A DNA stretch of 64,000 nucleotides from Qipengyuania citrea (GTDB lineage Bacteria > Pseudomonadota > Alphaproteobacteria > Sphingomonadales > Sphingomonadaceae): contig NZ_JALJZT010000003.1 in NCBI RefSeq assembly GCF_024171405.1, forward strand, positions 58,501 to 122,500. The letters are read 5' to 3'. The position numbers and the translations under genes are program-made. A model generated the notes under the pieces. The model did no database searches. It saw only the letters and a list, made by a program, of their open reading frames with translations, and was not told where the DNA came from. Shown piece after piece: positions 1 to 9,879 of this stretch (position 1 is its first letter; every line of letters starts with the position of its first letter).

Positions 1-37
1 CCGCCGGATCGCCAAGGGATACGGCGAGGGGAGCCAC
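1..37 (-). CDS. pdxA: PdxA N-terminus, 4-hydroxythreonine-4-phosphate dehydrogenase (partial)
   Basis: Only the first 12 codons are in the window. A GTG at 37 reads VAPLAVSLGDPA, which matches the start of the PdxA family (S-x-GDPAGIGPE motif). It starts 8 bases after the surA stop on the same strand. PdxA oxidises 4-phosphohydroxy-L-threonine in the DXP-dependent pathway to pyridoxal phosphate. The order lptD-surA-pdxA is common in proteobacteria, which supports the call despite the short piece. The rest of the gene lies left of the window. Confidence 0.75.
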   Translation of the reverse strand, partial: MAPLAVSLGDPA

Positions 38-45
38 GGCCTGCG

Positions 46-1392
46 TCAGTTATACTCGATGAAGGCGTCGTTGCGCAGGTCGCGCAGGTAACGCTGCGCG
101 CGCTTCTCGACGCGTTCGTCCTCAAGCTCGCCCATGATCTGGTCGAAGTTCGGACCCGCAGCCACCTGCGGATCGTCGCGGCCGCACAGCATCAGCACGC
201 GCACGCCTTCTTCGAACGAGCCGAAGGGCGGGGTCGACTGGCCGACCTGCAGCTGGAGGACGATGTTCTGCAAGGCCTCGGGCAGCGAGCGCACGCGGAT
301 CTGGTCATTGGTGACCACATTCGCGCCCAATTGTGCCGCGGCATTTTCGGCATCGCCGCACCCGCGGATATTCTGCACGCCTTCGGTGAAGGCGGCCACG
401 CGCTGCTGCGCGGCGGCCTGCGAGGTGCCCGGATCGAAGGAGATCTGGATTTGCTTGAGGCTGAGAACGGCATCGCGCGGATCGGCCATCAGCACCTGCC
501 GCTTGTCGATCAGGTAAAGGATCGAAAAGCCGCCGGGAATGCGGATCGGGCCGACCAGCTGGCCGGGGCTCATTTCCGCGGCAACCGCTTCAAGCTGCGC
601 GTTCTGGAGCTGTGCAAGCTGGATCCAGCCGAGATCGCCCCCGACCGCTGCGGTCGAGGCTTCGGAGAACTGGCGCGCATAGGCGACGAAGCTGCCACCC
701 TGGCGCAGCTGTTCGACGATCTTGTTGGCATTGTCCTCGACCGCGGCTTCGGTCTCGGGCGTCGCCGAGAGGTAGATCTCGCCAAGCCGGTATTCCTCGG
801 TCCCGCGCGAGGCTTCGAGCCGGTCGATCAGCTCGTTCACTTCCTCGCTCGAGACATTGACGAAGGGTGCGATATTGCGGCGCAGCAGCGCGTTCCACGC
901 CAGTTCGCCGGTAATCTGGCGCTTGAGCGCCTGCGGTGCGGAGCCGATCGAGGCGAGATACTCGTCCATCTTGCCCGGCTCCTGGCCGAAATTCTGCGCG
1001 GCGACACGGGCATAGGTCTGGTCGACCTCGGCCTGCGAAATATCGAGTTCCTGCGCAATCGCCGCCTGGATCTGCAAGGTTTCGTCGATCAAATTGCGCA
1101 GCACCTGCATCCGCACGCGGAGCATCTCTTCCTCGCTGACCGGACGCTGGTTGGCGGCGAGCAGCAGCGCGACGCGCTGGTCGATATCGGTTTCGGTGAT
1201 CACGAAGCCATTGACCACTGCAGTGGCCACGCGGTGGTTGGGATCGCTGTCCTGCAGCATGCTGAGGTCGCTGGGCAGGCCGAGCAGATCGCCCTGCGCC
1301 ATGGTCTGCTGGGCCTGGCCCGCAAGGGGCGCAGCGGCGAGACCGGTCGCGGCGGCGATCGAAAGCAGTCGGGAAATTATCTTTGCAGTCAC
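46..1392 (-). CDS. surA: SurA-like periplasmic peptidyl-prolyl cis-trans isomerase/chaperone
   Basis: The 448-residue product has a Sec signal peptide (first ~28 residues, ending AGQAQQ), a SurA-type N-terminal chaperone domain (about residues 55-195) and a parvulin-type rotamase domain around residues 200-300 (for example GGDLGW, and FSEAST just before it). A less conserved region of about 130 residues follows, where E. coli SurA has its second rotamase copy. SurA escorts unfolded outer-membrane proteins, LptD among them, to the BAM complex in the periplasm. It lies directly downstream of lptD and upstream of pdxA, consistent with one transcript. Confidence 0.9.
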   Translation of the reverse strand: MTAKIISRLLSIAAATGLAAAPLAGQAQQTMAQGDLLGLPSDLSMLQDSDPNHRVATAVVNGFVITETDIDQRVALLLAANQRPVSEEEMLRVRMQVLRNLIDETLQIQAAIAQELDISQAEVDQTYARVAAQNFGQEPGKMDEYLASIGSAPQALKRQITGELAWNALLRRNIAPFVNVSSEEVNELIDRLEASRGTEEYRLGEIYLSATPETEAAVEDNANKIVEQLRQGGSFVAYARQFSEASTAAVGGDLGWIQLAQLQNAQLEAVAAEMSPGQLVGPIRIPGGFSILYLIDKRQVLMADPRDAVLSLKQIQISFDPGTSQAAAQQRVAAFTEGVQNIRGCGDAENAAAQLGANVVTNDQIRVRSLPEALQNIVLQLQVGQSTPPFGSFEEGVRVLMLCGRDDPQVAAGPNFDQIMGELEDERVEKRAQRYLRDLRNDAFIEYN

Positions 1393-1522
1393 GTGTCGAA
1401 CCTGTTTTGCGGCATCGTCTCGATACCTGAATATGCCGCCTGCCTTGGCGGGCTGCGGCTTAACCCAAGCTGATAGTCGCGCGCCGGATAGCGCGTTTGG
1501 TCCAAGCTGCCAATTGCACAGC

Positions 1523-3919
1523 CTAGCGGAAGCCCAGATTTCTCAGGCTGAAATAGAATTGGAAGGTATCGCCGCGTTCGGCATCGCCCGAAGTGATATA
1601 GTCGCGCCGCCAGGTCACCCCCAGTTCGAGGCAATCATCCTGATAGGCGATGCCGAGGCGCGTGCGGATCGGATCGAAGCCGTCGGAGGACAGCGTCGGG
1701 TCCTCCTCGCGGTTGGTCAGGTTGAATACGCCCGACCCGAATACCGACCAGTAATTGGCGAAAGCCACGCGCACCGCGCCGCGCAATTCCTCGCGGTCCT
1801 GCAAATCCTCGACCTGCGTGATGTCGCGGTCGAGCCGCACATAGCCGATCTCGGCATAGGTGCGGCGCGACCCCACCGTGGCGTCGATCTCGTTCCGGCG
1901 GATCGCCAGATTGTCCTTGTCCAGCCGGAAGCGGTGGGTGAACTTCAGGAAGTCCTTGTAGCGAACCTCGGTCCGGCCGACGAAATCGGAAAACCGCTCG
2001 GACAGGCCGGTCCCCACCGGCAGGATGTCGCGGTCGCTGTCGAGACGGTAGGATTGCCCGACATTGGTCTTCAGTTCCCAGTCGGGGATGCGCAGTGCCC
2101 AGTCGAACCCGTAGGTGACCCGCGCACCGTCCTCGACCCGGTCGTAGCCCGGGAAGCGGTTGAGCGCGAAGAGGTTGGAATCCTCCAGATCGATCGCGCG
2201 CGCATCCTCGTTGGGAATGGCGAGGTTCTTGATCGGCGGGGTGGCGACGAATTGCACGCGCGGGGTGAACACTTGCGTGCCGCCAAACGCCTCGCCGACG
2301 AAGGGCCACTGCACATCGAGCGCGCCCAGCGCCACGCCGCGATATTCCCAGCCGGGATTGCCGCGATAGCTGGCGGTGCTGGTGAGGTAGTTCTCGTCCG
2401 AATGGTAGACATCGCCGCGCAGCATGCCGGTCAGCGTGACGACCTGGCCCAGTCCGGTGACGCGCCGCAGATCCCACTGCGCGCGGGCAAAGGCGCGCTG
2501 CGTGTCCTGTCCCATGTCGCGGGTGATCGCGAGCGTGTTGGCCTGCAGTTCGAGCTGCCCGCCGAGAATCTGTTCGTCGGGGCGCCAGCGCGCATCGAGC
2601 ACGGGCAGCGCCAGCGGCACCTCGCCCTGCGGCTGGTCCAGCCGCAGCGTCTGCGTCGCCCAGCCGGCAAGCGAGAAATAGGTGTTCTTGCCGACCCGCT
2701 CGAGCTCGACCGTCGAGCGCAGCCGATCGTCGCGGCTGAGGTCGTAGCGGCGCAGGAAGGTGCGGTCGGTCGTGCGGCGGATCGACCCGGTCACGCTCCA
2801 GTCGGGCGCAATCTGGAACTTGCCATTGGCGAAGATGTAACCGCGGAATTCTTCGGCGCTGTTCGACACGCCGGTCAGCGTGGAGATACGCTGCGAATGG
2901 GTGGCATAGCCGGTGACCTGATAGGCACCGCTGTCGGTCAGGTGGCGCCACTGACCCGCCACCATCGGCGCCGCATCGGTATAGACATGCGTGGTCAGCG
3001 TGAGATCGCGATTGTCGGCGAAGCGCAGGTAATAGCTGCCCGAAACCTCGACGCCGTTGCTCTCCGAAAACCTCAGGTCGGGGACGAGGAAGCCCGATAC
3101 CGCGCCGCCATCGGTGCGGATGGTCAGCCCCGGCAGCGGCAGGATGCGCGCGCCGAACAATTCGAGGAAGGCGCCCGAAAATTCGATCCGGCGATTGTCG
3201 GGATTATAGACCACGCGCTCCGCGGTGATCCGCCAGCTCGGATCGCGCGGGCAGCCGGCGGGGGTGACGACCGAGCACCCGCTGTAGGCGGCTTCCTCGA
3301 GCGAGACCGTGCCATCGCTTTCGCGCATCCCGCGATTGGCGGCGAGGCGGCCCCCCTGCCGCAGCGCGAGCAGCAGGTTTTCCATCGCCCCGGCTTCGAA
3401 TTCGTCGGTCAGCTCGATCCGTTCGGAGAACAGCTGGTTGCCGTTCTCATCGACGAAGCGCACCCGGCCGCTGGCGGTGATCACCCCGGTCTGCTGGTTC
3501 CAGGTCACCGAATCGGCGCGGAGCGAGCGGTCGCCGCTGCGCAGCACGACATTGCCGCTGGCGGTCACCTGCTGGCTGTCGGCGCCATATTCGATAATAT
3601 CGGATTCGAACGCGATTTCGCGATTGCCCGCGGCATTGATGCCATCGTCGCCGGTCGGTGCGGGCGGGGCGTCGAGACCGGCATTGGGGTCCGGCACGGT
3701 CAGCAGCGCATCGACATCTTCGGCCGTGTCGACGCCCGGCTGCTCGGGCAGCGGCGTACCGGGTTCGCCTTGCGGATCGACCACCGTGCCCACGTCGTCG
3801 GCAGCATCCTGCGCGGCAAGCGGCGCGGCCACCAGCAGCGCCAGCGCGGTTGCGGTCAAGGTCACGGGTCGGAGGGCCTCCCGGCAGGAATGCGGGGTTG
3901 GCTCGGCAGGCGGGAGCAT
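1523..3919 (-). CDS. lptD: LPS-assembly protein LptD
   Basis: The 798-residue outer-membrane protein forms with LptE the channel that inserts LPS into the outer leaflet. After a signal peptide ending LLVAAPLAAQ it has a Pro/Asp-rich linker, an OstA/LptA-like beta-jellyroll domain (about residues 80-200, 'SGNVVLRSGDRSLRAD') and a C-terminal barrel of about 550 residues. Cysteines in SGCSVVTPAGCP and near the C-terminus (QDDCLEL) could form the inter-domain disulfides known in the family. The ATG at 3919 is chosen because the signal peptide begins just after it; an in-frame ATG at 4021 would overlap pepA. It is divergent from pepA with 100 bases between them. Confidence 0.92.
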   Translation of the reverse strand: MLPPAEPTPHSCREALRPVTLTATALALLVAAPLAAQDAADDVGTVVDPQGEPGTPLPEQPGVDTAEDVDALLTVPDPNAGLDAPPAPTGDDGINAAGNREIAFESDIIEYGADSQQVTASGNVVLRSGDRSLRADSVTWNQQTGVITASGRVRFVDENGNQLFSERIELTDEFEAGAMENLLLALRQGGRLAANRGMRESDGTVSLEEAAYSGCSVVTPAGCPRDPSWRITAERVVYNPDNRRIEFSGAFLELFGARILPLPGLTIRTDGGAVSGFLVPDLRFSESNGVEVSGSYYLRFADNRDLTLTTHVYTDAAPMVAGQWRHLTDSGAYQVTGYATHSQRISTLTGVSNSAEEFRGYIFANGKFQIAPDWSVTGSIRRTTDRTFLRRYDLSRDDRLRSTVELERVGKNTYFSLAGWATQTLRLDQPQGEVPLALPVLDARWRPDEQILGGQLELQANTLAITRDMGQDTQRAFARAQWDLRRVTGLGQVVTLTGMLRGDVYHSDENYLTSTASYRGNPGWEYRGVALGALDVQWPFVGEAFGGTQVFTPRVQFVATPPIKNLAIPNEDARAIDLEDSNLFALNRFPGYDRVEDGARVTYGFDWALRIPDWELKTNVGQSYRLDSDRDILPVGTGLSERFSDFVGRTEVRYKDFLKFTHRFRLDKDNLAIRRNEIDATVGSRRTYAEIGYVRLDRDITQVEDLQDREELRGAVRVAFANYWSVFGSGVFNLTNREEDPTLSSDGFDPIRTRLGIAYQDDCLELGVTWRRDYITSGDAERGDTFQFYFSLRNLGFR

Positions 3920-4019
3920 GGCTTGCCTATCGCACCGGCCACGCCTAATCGCAATCGCCATCCTCGCAGGACGGGCGCGAACCGCGCTGTCCCGACCAGA
4001 AAAAGATTCCGGAGATCGC

Positions 4020-5480
4020 ATGCAAATTCAGTTCAGCCAGTCCCGTCCGCAGGATGTGCGCCTTGTTGCGCAAGTCACCGACAAGGGCAAGGTTCCCGCT
4101 GGCCTCGAAAAATCGCTGGTCGAAGGCATGGAAACCGCGCGCTTCAAGGGCACGGTCGGGCAGGTATTCGAAGGCTTCGTCGAACGCGGCGGGCAGGTGC
4201 TGCGGCTGGCGCTGGCGGGCGCCGGCGACCGGAACGACGAGGCACGCCTCGCCAATCTCGAAAAGGCCGGCGCGGCGCTTGCGGCGAAATACCAGGCGAG
4301 CGGCGCCGTGGAACTGGCGCTCGACCTGTCGGATAGCGGTCTGTCGGGCGAGGAAGCCGCCTGCGTCCTGCTCGGCCTGCGGCTGCGCAACTGGCGCTAC
4401 GATATCTACCGCACCAAGATGAAGGACGAGCAGAAGGTCACGCTCGCCAAGGTCATCGTGGTTGGCGCGCCCGAGGGCGCCGAGGCAGCCTGGGAAGACA
4501 TGGCGCATGTCGCGACCGGCGTCGAATTCACCCGCGAACTCATCACCGAACCGGCCAACATCCTCTATCCCGAAAGCTTCGTGGCGCGGTGCCAGGACCG
4601 GTTTGCCGGGACCGGCGTGGAACTGGTCGTGCTCGACGAAGCCGAAATGGAACGGCTCGGCATGGGCTCGCTGCTCGGCGTCGGGCTGGGTTCCGAACGC
4701 GAATCGCGCATCCTTGCGATCCGCTGGAACGGCGGCGCGCCCGATGCGGCCCCGACCGCCTTTGTCGGCAAGGGCGTGACCTTCGATACCGGCGGTATCT
4801 CGATCAAGCCGGGCCCGGGTATGGAAGACATGAAATGGGATATGGGCGGCGCCGGTGCGGTCGCTGGGGCGATGCTCGCGCTCGCCAGCCGCAAGGCCAA
4901 GGTCAATGTCGTCGGCGTGATGGGCCTCGTCGAGAACATGCCCGACGGCAAGGCGCAACGCCCGGGCGACGTGGTCACCAGCATGAGCGGTCAGACCATC
5001 GAAGTGCTCAACACCGATGCCGAAGGACGGCTGGTGCTGGCCGATGCGCTGCACTGGACGCAGGAAGAGTTCCAGCCCGCGCGGATTATCGACTTCGCCA
5101 CGCTGACCGGCGCGATCATCGTTGCGCTGGGCAACGAATTCGCCGGCGTTTTCTCCAATGACGACCAGCTTGCAGAGGACCTCCATGCCGCGGGTGAAGC
5201 CACCGGCGACCGTAACTGGCGGATGCCGATCGGCCCGGCCTATGACAAGCTGATCAATTCACCGATCGCCGACATGAAGAACATCGGCGGCAAGGGCGCC
5301 GGCTCGATCACTGCGGCGCAGTTCCTTCAGCGCTTTATCTCCAATGGCACGCCGTGGGCGCATGTCGATGTCGCGGGCATGGTCTGGTCGGACAAGCCCG
5401 GCCGCACCTGGGGCAAGGGCGCGACCGGATACGGCGTGCGCCTGATCGATCGCTTCGTGCGCGACACGCTGGAGGGCTGA
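4020..5480 (+). CDS. pepA: Leucyl aminopeptidase (M17 family)
   Basis: The 486-residue product has the M17 layout: a variable N-terminal domain (about 1-160) and a C-terminal dinuclear metal catalytic domain. The signature NTDAEGRL is present, as are the metal-binding segment [16 protein letters not shown] and the downstream DFATLTGA. It removes N-terminal residues from cytosolic peptides. The ATG at 4020 gives MQIQFSQS and follows a GGAG at about 4010. The reading frame is open far upstream, but that part overlaps lptD and is not used. Confidence 0.94.
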   Translation: MQIQFSQSRPQDVRLVAQVTDKGKVPAGLEKSLVEGMETARFKGTVGQVFEGFVERGGQVLRLALAGAGDRNDEARLANLEKAGAALAAKYQASGAVELALDLSDSGLSGEEAACVLLGLRLRNWRYDIYRTKMKDEQKVTLAKVIVVGAPEGAEAAWEDMAHVATGVEFTRELITEPANILYPESFVARCQDRFAGTGVELVVLDEAEMERLGMGSLLGVGLGSERESRILAIRWNGGAPDAAPTAFVGKGVTFDTGGISIKPGPGMEDMKWDMGGAGAVAGAMLALASRKAKVNVVGVMGLVENMPDGKAQRPGDVVTSMSGQTIEVLNTDAEGRLVLADALHWTQEEFQPARIIDFATLTGAIIVALGNEFAGVFSNDDQLAEDLHAAGEATGDRNWRMPIGPAYDKLINSPIADMKNIGGKGAGSITAAQFLQRFISNGTPWAHVDVAGMVWSDKPGRTWGKGATGYGVRLIDRFVRDTLEG

Positions 5481-5488
5481 AGGCAGTC

Positions 5489-5680
5489 GTGGCCAAGGGC
5501 AAGGGCAGTGGCAAGATGCGGCGCATGGGCGACCTGCCCAGCAAGACCTGCCTGACCTGCGGCTTTCCGTTCACCTGGCGCAAGAAATGGGCGCGTGACT
5601 GGGACGGGGTGAAATACTGCTCGGACAAATGCCGCCGGAACAAGCCGGCGGCAGGCAGCGAAGCGGCAGGCCAGGAATGA
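5489..5680 (+). CDS. DUF2256 small zinc-ribbon-like protein
   Basis: The 63-residue basic protein carries two cysteine pairs, CLTC and C-SDKC, with WRKKW between them and the signature [14 protein letters not shown]. This pattern is that of DUF2256, a small family of unknown function often found near photolyase-related genes; here the photolyase-like gene is 30 kb away. The start is taken as GTG at 5489 (MAKGKGSGK), 8 bases after pepA stops. The stop overlaps the ATG of holC (ATGA), so translation is probably coupled. Confidence 0.75.
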   Translation: MAKGKGSGKMRRMGDLPSKTCLTCGFPFTWRKKWARDWDGVKYCSDKCRRNKPAAGSEAAGQE

Positions 5681-6126
5681 CCGCCACTCGCGTCGATTTC
5701 TACCAGCTCAGCCGGGATCCGGTCGATGTCACCACCGCCAAGCTGGCGCGCAAGGTACTGCAGGCGGGCGAGCGGCTGGTGGTGGTCAGCGGGGACGAGG
5801 GCCAACGCGGCCAGCTCGCCAAGCTGTTGTGGGAACAGGGCGGGGCGGCTTTCCTCGCTAATGGCATGGCCGGCGGTCCGCATGAGGCACGCCAGCCGAT
5901 CCTGCTGTCGGCGGATTGCGCCGCGCCCAATGGCGCGCGCATGGCGCTTATCGCCGATGGCCAGTGGCGCGAGGATGCGCTGGGGTTCGACCGGGTGCTG
6001 CTGTTGTTCGATGGCACGCAGCGCGATGCCGTTGCCGAACTGTGGCGGCGCTTCGCGCAGGACGAGCAAATCGACAACCGCATCAACAAGCAGGACGAAA
6101 ACGGTGCCTGGCGCGAAGGGCGCTGA
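5677..6126 (+). CDS. holC: DNA polymerase III chi subunit
   Basis: The 149-residue cytosolic protein matches HolC. It opens [13 protein letters not shown], has a central [13 protein letters not shown], and a conserved second half with the [14 protein letters not shown] segment. Chi is part of the clamp-loader complex and links it to single-strand-binding protein. The ATG at 5677 overlaps the DUF2256 stop by four bases. pepA-holC adjacency is common in proteobacteria and supports the call. Confidence 0.88.
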   Translation: MTATRVDFYQLSRDPVDVTTAKLARKVLQAGERLVVVSGDEGQRGQLAKLLWEQGGAAFLANGMAGGPHEARQPILLSADCAAPNGARMALIADGQWREDALGFDRVLLLFDGTQRDAVAELWRRFAQDEQIDNRINKQDENGAWREGR

Positions 6127-6160
6127 CGGAACCCTTCGGCGCTTCGTGGGTCGATTGGGT

Positions 6161-6691
6161 ATGACCCGCAGCCCGCATGCCGCCCGCCTCGCCGCTTTCA
6201 GCGCTGCCGCGCTCGCGCTGAGCGGTTGTGGCGGCGATGCGGAGGACACCGAGGGCGCGTCGGCGGGTGACGGCGCCGAGCCGCGCGGCTCCTACGATAT
6301 CGATGCCCGGACCGGCGAAACCAGCGCGCGCCATACCGATGGCGATGGCACCACCACGACGATGCGTTCGGGCGAGAAGGTGCCGGTCGCCTTGCCGGCC
6401 GGTTTCGCGGTCTATCCCGGCGCGAGCGTCACCAACAACACCCGGGTAGAACAGGCCGACGGGCTGCTGGTGCTGCTCAATCTGGAAAGCGATGCCACGC
6501 CGCAGGAGATGGTGTCCTATTACCGCAACCAGGCCGAGGCGGCGGGGATCGACGTGGCCACTTCGCTGGAAAGCGGCCCGGTGACGATGATCGGCGGCGA
6601 AGGCGCGGACGGCACCAGTTTTTCCTTCACCGCCACGCGCCAGGACGCGGTCACCGAAGCCCAGCTGTCGATCGGGCGCGGCCTCGAATGA
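6161..6691 (+). CDS. Putative lipoprotein of unknown function
   Basis: The 176-residue protein has a lipoprotein signal peptide with lipobox ALSGC at about residues 19-23. A low-complexity acidic/Gly stretch follows, and then a compact domain of about 110 residues (VPVALPAGFAVYPGASV...LSIGRGLE). The second half includes MVSYYRNQAEAAGI, typical of small periplasmic lipoproteins that pair a 'YPGA' strand with a 'SYY' helix; I cannot name a characterised member. It follows holC with a 34-base gap and precedes ndk. Confidence 0.7.
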   Translation: MTRSPHAARLAAFSAAALALSGCGGDAEDTEGASAGDGAEPRGSYDIDARTGETSARHTDGDGTTTTMRSGEKVPVALPAGFAVYPGASVTNNTRVEQADGLLVLLNLESDATPQEMVSYYRNQAEAAGIDVATSLESGPVTMIGGEGADGTSFSFTATRQDAVTEAQLSIGRGLE

Positions 6692-6774
6692 ATCTTGCCC
6701 GTGCGGGCGCGCAGCGCTAGGGGCGCGCGCGAGACCTCCTCTCCCCGTATAAAAATCCACGCAAGGAAATCACC

Positions 6775-7197
6775 ATGGCGGTTACCCGCACCTTTTCGAT
6801 CATCAAGCCCGATGCCACCCGCCGCAACCTGACCGGTGCGGTCACCAAGATGCTGGAAGAAGCCGGCCTGCGCGTCGTCGCTTCGAAGCGCATCCAGATG
6901 ACCCGCGAGCAGGCCGAAGGCTTCTACGCGGTCCACAAGGAACGCCCCTTCTTCGGTGAGCTGGTCGACTTCATGATTTCGGGCCCGGTCGTCGTGCAGG
7001 TGCTCGAAGGCGAAGACGCCGTAAAGCGCAACCGCGACGTGATGGGCGCGACCAACCCGGCCGATGCCGACGAAGGCACGATCCGCAAGACCTATGCGGA
7101 ATCGATCGAAGCCAATTCGGTCCACGGCTCGGACAGTGACGAAAATGCCAAGATCGAAATCGACTTCTTCTTCGACGAAGCCGAACTGGTTGGTTGA
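6775..7197 (+). CDS. ndk: Nucleoside diphosphate kinase
   Basis: The 140-residue enzyme transfers the gamma phosphate of ATP to NDPs through a phosphohistidine. The N-terminus [10 protein letters not shown] and the active-site segment NSVHGSDS (His near residue 117) are intact, and the length is normal for bacterial Ndk. A strong AAGGAAA lies 6-12 bases before the ATG. The upstream spacer of 83 bases holds a TATAAA-like element around 6747-6752. Confidence 0.97.
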   Translation: MAVTRTFSIIKPDATRRNLTGAVTKMLEEAGLRVVASKRIQMTREQAEGFYAVHKERPFFGELVDFMISGPVVVQVLEGEDAVKRNRDVMGATNPADADEGTIRKTYAESIEANSVHGSDSDENAKIEIDFFFDEAELVG

Positions 7198-7248
7198 ATT
7201 CCTGCCTAAGCGGTTAATTCCGCTGGCATAACTTTTGATGCTTGAAGC

Positions 7249-7276
7249 GGGGGCAATCCATTATAGGATTGTCCCC
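7249..7276 (+). terminator. Stem-loop after ndk
   Basis: An 11-base stem with one G-T pair (GGGGGCAATCC and GGATTGTCCCC) closes a 6-base loop ATTATA. It lies 52 bases after the ndk stop and just before the ATG at 7280. There is no long T-run, so it may be a weak terminator or a leader structure of the next gene. Confidence 0.45.
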
Positions 7277-7279
7277 GTT

Positions 7280-7705
7280 ATGCTGCGCTTCCTGTTCAAG
7301 AAACATCTGACCCGCAAGGCTCGCGTGGCGGCCGTGCACGACGTGGTCGACGGGCTGAATTCGCTCGATTACGAGGCGGTATTCCGGGTCATGACCCCCG
7401 ATGCGGTGCTGGTCGATGGCAATGGACTGAAGCTCGAAGGGGTCGACGCGATCATCGATGGCGACCGCGCCTTTCGCGAACAGGCCGACCGTCCGCAGAT
7501 ACTGATCGATACGCTCGACCATTCGGGCGATGAAGTGCTGGTCCGCGGCCATATCAACAGCTCGATGCCCGAAATCGACGGGCCGGTGATGTGGCGCGTC
7601 TATTTCGATGGGTTGCGGATTGCGCGGGTCGAGATCACGCGTCCGCCCGATCGCATGACCGGACCGTTGTTCGCTGCCCAGCGCGAGGCGCGCCGGGCCA
7701 GTTGA
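7280..7705 (+). CDS. SnoaL/NTF2-like fold protein
   Basis: The 141-residue protein fits the small cone-shaped NTF2/SnoaL fold: a helical start (KARVAAVHDVVDGLNSLDYEAVFRVM), the segment TPDAVLVDGNGLKLEGVDAI and curved strands such as VMWRVYFDGLRIARVEI. Members include isomerases, hydrolases and non-catalytic ligand binders; nothing here fixes a substrate. The ATG at 7280 (MLRFLFKK) is preferred to an upstream start inside the stem-loop. It is convergent with the sulfotransferase, 6 bases away. Confidence 0.6.
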   Translation: MLRFLFKKHLTRKARVAAVHDVVDGLNSLDYEAVFRVMTPDAVLVDGNGLKLEGVDAIIDGDRAFREQADRPQILIDTLDHSGDEVLVRGHINSSMPEIDGPVMWRVYFDGLRIARVEITRPPDRMTGPLFAAQREARRAS

Positions 7706-7711
7706 TCCGGT

Positions 7712-8908
7712 TCAGCTCGCCGCGAATTGCGCGAGCTGGGTCTTGTGCGCAGTATGGCTTCCGTGCTCTGCGCGGCTCTGTTCGCGGTGCATCGCCGCGA
7801 GCGCGGCATCGGTCAGTGGCAGGCCGAGTGCCGCATAGGTCTGGGCGATCTCGCCCGGCCAATCGGTATTGAGCCGCTCGAAATCGACGCATGCGACCGG
7901 GCCCCGGAATTCGGCCAGCGCCGTCTCCAGCCGCTGTTCGCGCAGGCGCAGCTTGCGCTGCCATTCGCGCTCGATCCCCGCCAGATCACCATGATCGGAC
8001 TGCACCGCCATCTGGCTGGCGACGAGCGATACCGAGCTGTCGAGCACCTCCGCGCTGTCGCGCCGGGTCACGACCAGCCGCGCATCGGGGAATTGCGCCA
8101 GCAGCGCGGGCAGGTCCTCCGAGAATTGCGGGCATTTGAGCACCCGCGGCCGGTCCGCATCGCCCATCGTCGCTGCGTCCGTGCGCAGGATCCGCGCGAA
8201 CTCGGCATAGACGGGCGCGGGATCGCGCGTCTCGCTCCAGCCGACGAAACCGGGAATATGCCACTGCGCTTCGAAGGTCGCGGGTGACAGCGCGCCCGCC
8301 AGCCAGCCGATTTCCTCGTCGATCCGCGTCGCCCCGAAGGGGTGCAGCGCGTCGAGCCAGGGATTGATACGCCGCGCGATCGCCAGCGCCGCGCCCGCCT
8401 TCAGCGGACGCCAGTCGGGGGTGACCGGTACGGGATTATGGCTGTTGCAGAAACGCGTGCCCGCATGCTGCGGATCGGCAGCCAGCAGGCGGTGCATCCG
8501 GGTAGTGCCTGCGCGCATCTGGCCGACCACGATGATCGGCGGCGCGATGGCGGTCTGCGCCAATTGCGGCGTCTCACGCCAGACCTGGCCCAGCGCATGG
8601 CGCTTGCGAATGGCCGAGGTCAGCTGGCCATAGGCCATCGCATGGCCCATCGCATTGAGCGCGGCGTCCTCGCGCAGGCTCGCACACAGCTGGTCCAGCC
8701 GCGCGCGGAAATCCTCGACCTCTGCGGCGCTGCGCAGCGAAGTTTCGTCTTGCGGATCGAACCCGCGGCTGCCGACCTCCCACAGGAATTCGGGCTCCAG
8801 CGGGGGTTTGGGGGTCAGGCCCCTGTCCCACAGCGCCTGCACCGCGCGCCCGGCCCAATCGGCCGCTCTAGCGCGGGCCAGCGGATGCGGGCGATTGGGG
8901 ATGCCCAC
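7712..8908 (-). CDS. Sulfotransferase family protein
   Basis: The 398-residue cytosolic protein has the P-loop-like PAPS-binding motif PPIIVVGQMRAGTTRMHRLL around residues 120-140. A second motif, VVTRRDSAEVLDSS, is the expected 3'-phosphate-binding element. The family transfers sulfate from PAPS to hydroxyl or amine groups; the acceptor is unknown. The start is GTG at 8908 (MGIPNRPHPLARARA), 5 bases after the purN stop. A longer frame to 9127 only runs into purN. It is the third gene of a purM-purN-sulfotransferase run, so it may be co-transcribed with purine synthesis genes. Confidence 0.78.
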   Translation of the reverse strand: MGIPNRPHPLARARAADWAGRAVQALWDRGLTPKPPLEPEFLWEVGSRGFDPQDETSLRSAAEVEDFRARLDQLCASLREDAALNAMGHAMAYGQLTSAIRKRHALGQVWRETPQLAQTAIAPPIIVVGQMRAGTTRMHRLLAADPQHAGTRFCNSHNPVPVTPDWRPLKAGAALAIARRINPWLDALHPFGATRIDEEIGWLAGALSPATFEAQWHIPGFVGWSETRDPAPVYAEFARILRTDAATMGDADRPRVLKCPQFSEDLPALLAQFPDARLVVTRRDSAEVLDSSVSLVASQMAVQSDHGDLAGIEREWQRKLRLREQRLETALAEFRGPVACVDFERLNTDWPGEIAQTYAALGLPLTDAALAAMHREQSRAEHGSHTAHKTQLAQFAAS

Positions 8909-8913
8909 CGCGG

Positions 8914-9879
8914 CTAGACCTCGTCCGCCGCGTCGATCAGGCGGGCGGCGCTCTTTGGCGCGACCGCGCGCCAGCTGCGTTGCAGCCAGTCGGCGACAGT
9001 GTCCCAATCCACGCCGGGGCGGTTGAGGATCACGCCGATCCAGCCGCTCGCGCCATAATAAGCGGGCCTGTGATAGGCCTGCGGCTGCGCCTCGACCAGG
9101 TTCTCCAGCTCGTCCAGCCCGGAGCATTTGACCAGCAGCGAGATATGCGGCGTGCCGTGATGCTGGTCGGAGAAATAGGCGAAGAACTTGCCCGATTTCT
9201 CCGTCCCCACGCGAAAACCGGGCGAACCGTGGCTCTCGCGCTCATGCGTTTGCGGCAGCGCCAGCGCGCGTTCGCGCACGCGCTCGAGCAGCCATTTCGG
9301 ATCGTTTCCGCGCGAGACGTATTCGCTGAGCACTTGGGGATAGAGCTGGTGTTCGGCCACGCGCACGCGGTTGGCGAGCTTTTCGGGCGTATCGCCCGGC
9401 CAGATTGCCACCGCCAGCTGCCCCAGGATTTCGCCGGCATCGAGCTCGTCTGTCACCAGATGGACGCTCGCCCCGGCATGGCTGTCGCCTGCCGCGATGG
9501 CCTTGGCATGCGTGTCGAGCCCGGGATATTTGGGCAGCAGCGAGGGATGGATGTTGAGCATGCGGCCCTCCCACCGCGCGACGAAGCCGGGCGTCAGGAT
9601 CCGCATATATCCCGCCAGCACGATAAAGTCCGCCCCGGCATCGCGCGCTGCCTGCTCCATCGCCGCGTCATGGTCTTCGCGTGCCATGCCCCGGTGCGAA
9701 AGCGCAAAGGTCGCGACGCCCTCGGCTGCGGCCAGCTGCAGTCCTTCGGCCTGCGGATCGTTGGCCGCGACCAGCACGATCTCATAGGCCGCATGGGGCA
9801 GGCGGCTGGCATAGAGCAGTGCGGCCATATTGGTGCCCTTGCCGGACACGAAGACCGCGACCCTGGCCCTGTCAGGCAT
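8914..9879 (-). CDS. purN: Phosphoribosylglycinamide formyltransferase fused to an MmcQ/YjbR-like domain
   Basis: The 321-residue product has an N-terminal GART domain (about residues 1-190). It keeps the catalytic segment [22 protein letters not shown] with Asn-His, and a downstream [15 protein letters not shown] containing the conserved Asp. PurN uses 10-formyl-THF to formylate GAR in de novo purine synthesis. From about residue 215 a second domain follows ([21 protein letters not shown] ... [28 protein letters not shown]) that looks like the MmcQ/YjbR fold. Usual PurN is about 190-220 residues, so about 100 residues are extra. It overlaps the end of purM by 8 bases. Confidence 0.88.
   Translation of the reverse strand: MPDRARVAVFVSGKGTNMAALLYASRLPHAAYEIVLVAANDPQAEGLQLAAAEGVATFALSHRGMAREDHDAAMEQAARDAGADFIVLAGYMRILTPGFVARWEGRMLNIHPSLLPKYPGLDTHAKAIAAGDSHAGASVHLVTDELDAGEILGQLAVAIWPGDTPEKLANRVRVAEHQLYPQVLSEYVSRGNDPKWLLERVRERALALPQTHERESHGSPGFRVGTEKSGKFFAYFSDQHHGTPHISLLVKCSGLDELENLVEAQPQAYHRPAYYGASGWIGVILNRPGVDWDTVADWLQRSWRAVAPKSAARLIDAADEV

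Noticed and set aside
1094..4336. 1080-codon open frame on the plus strand opposite surA and lptD
   Set aside because: It is a mirror of two well-supported minus-strand genes in high-GC DNA, has no domain, and has Arg/Ala/Gly-rich shadow composition.
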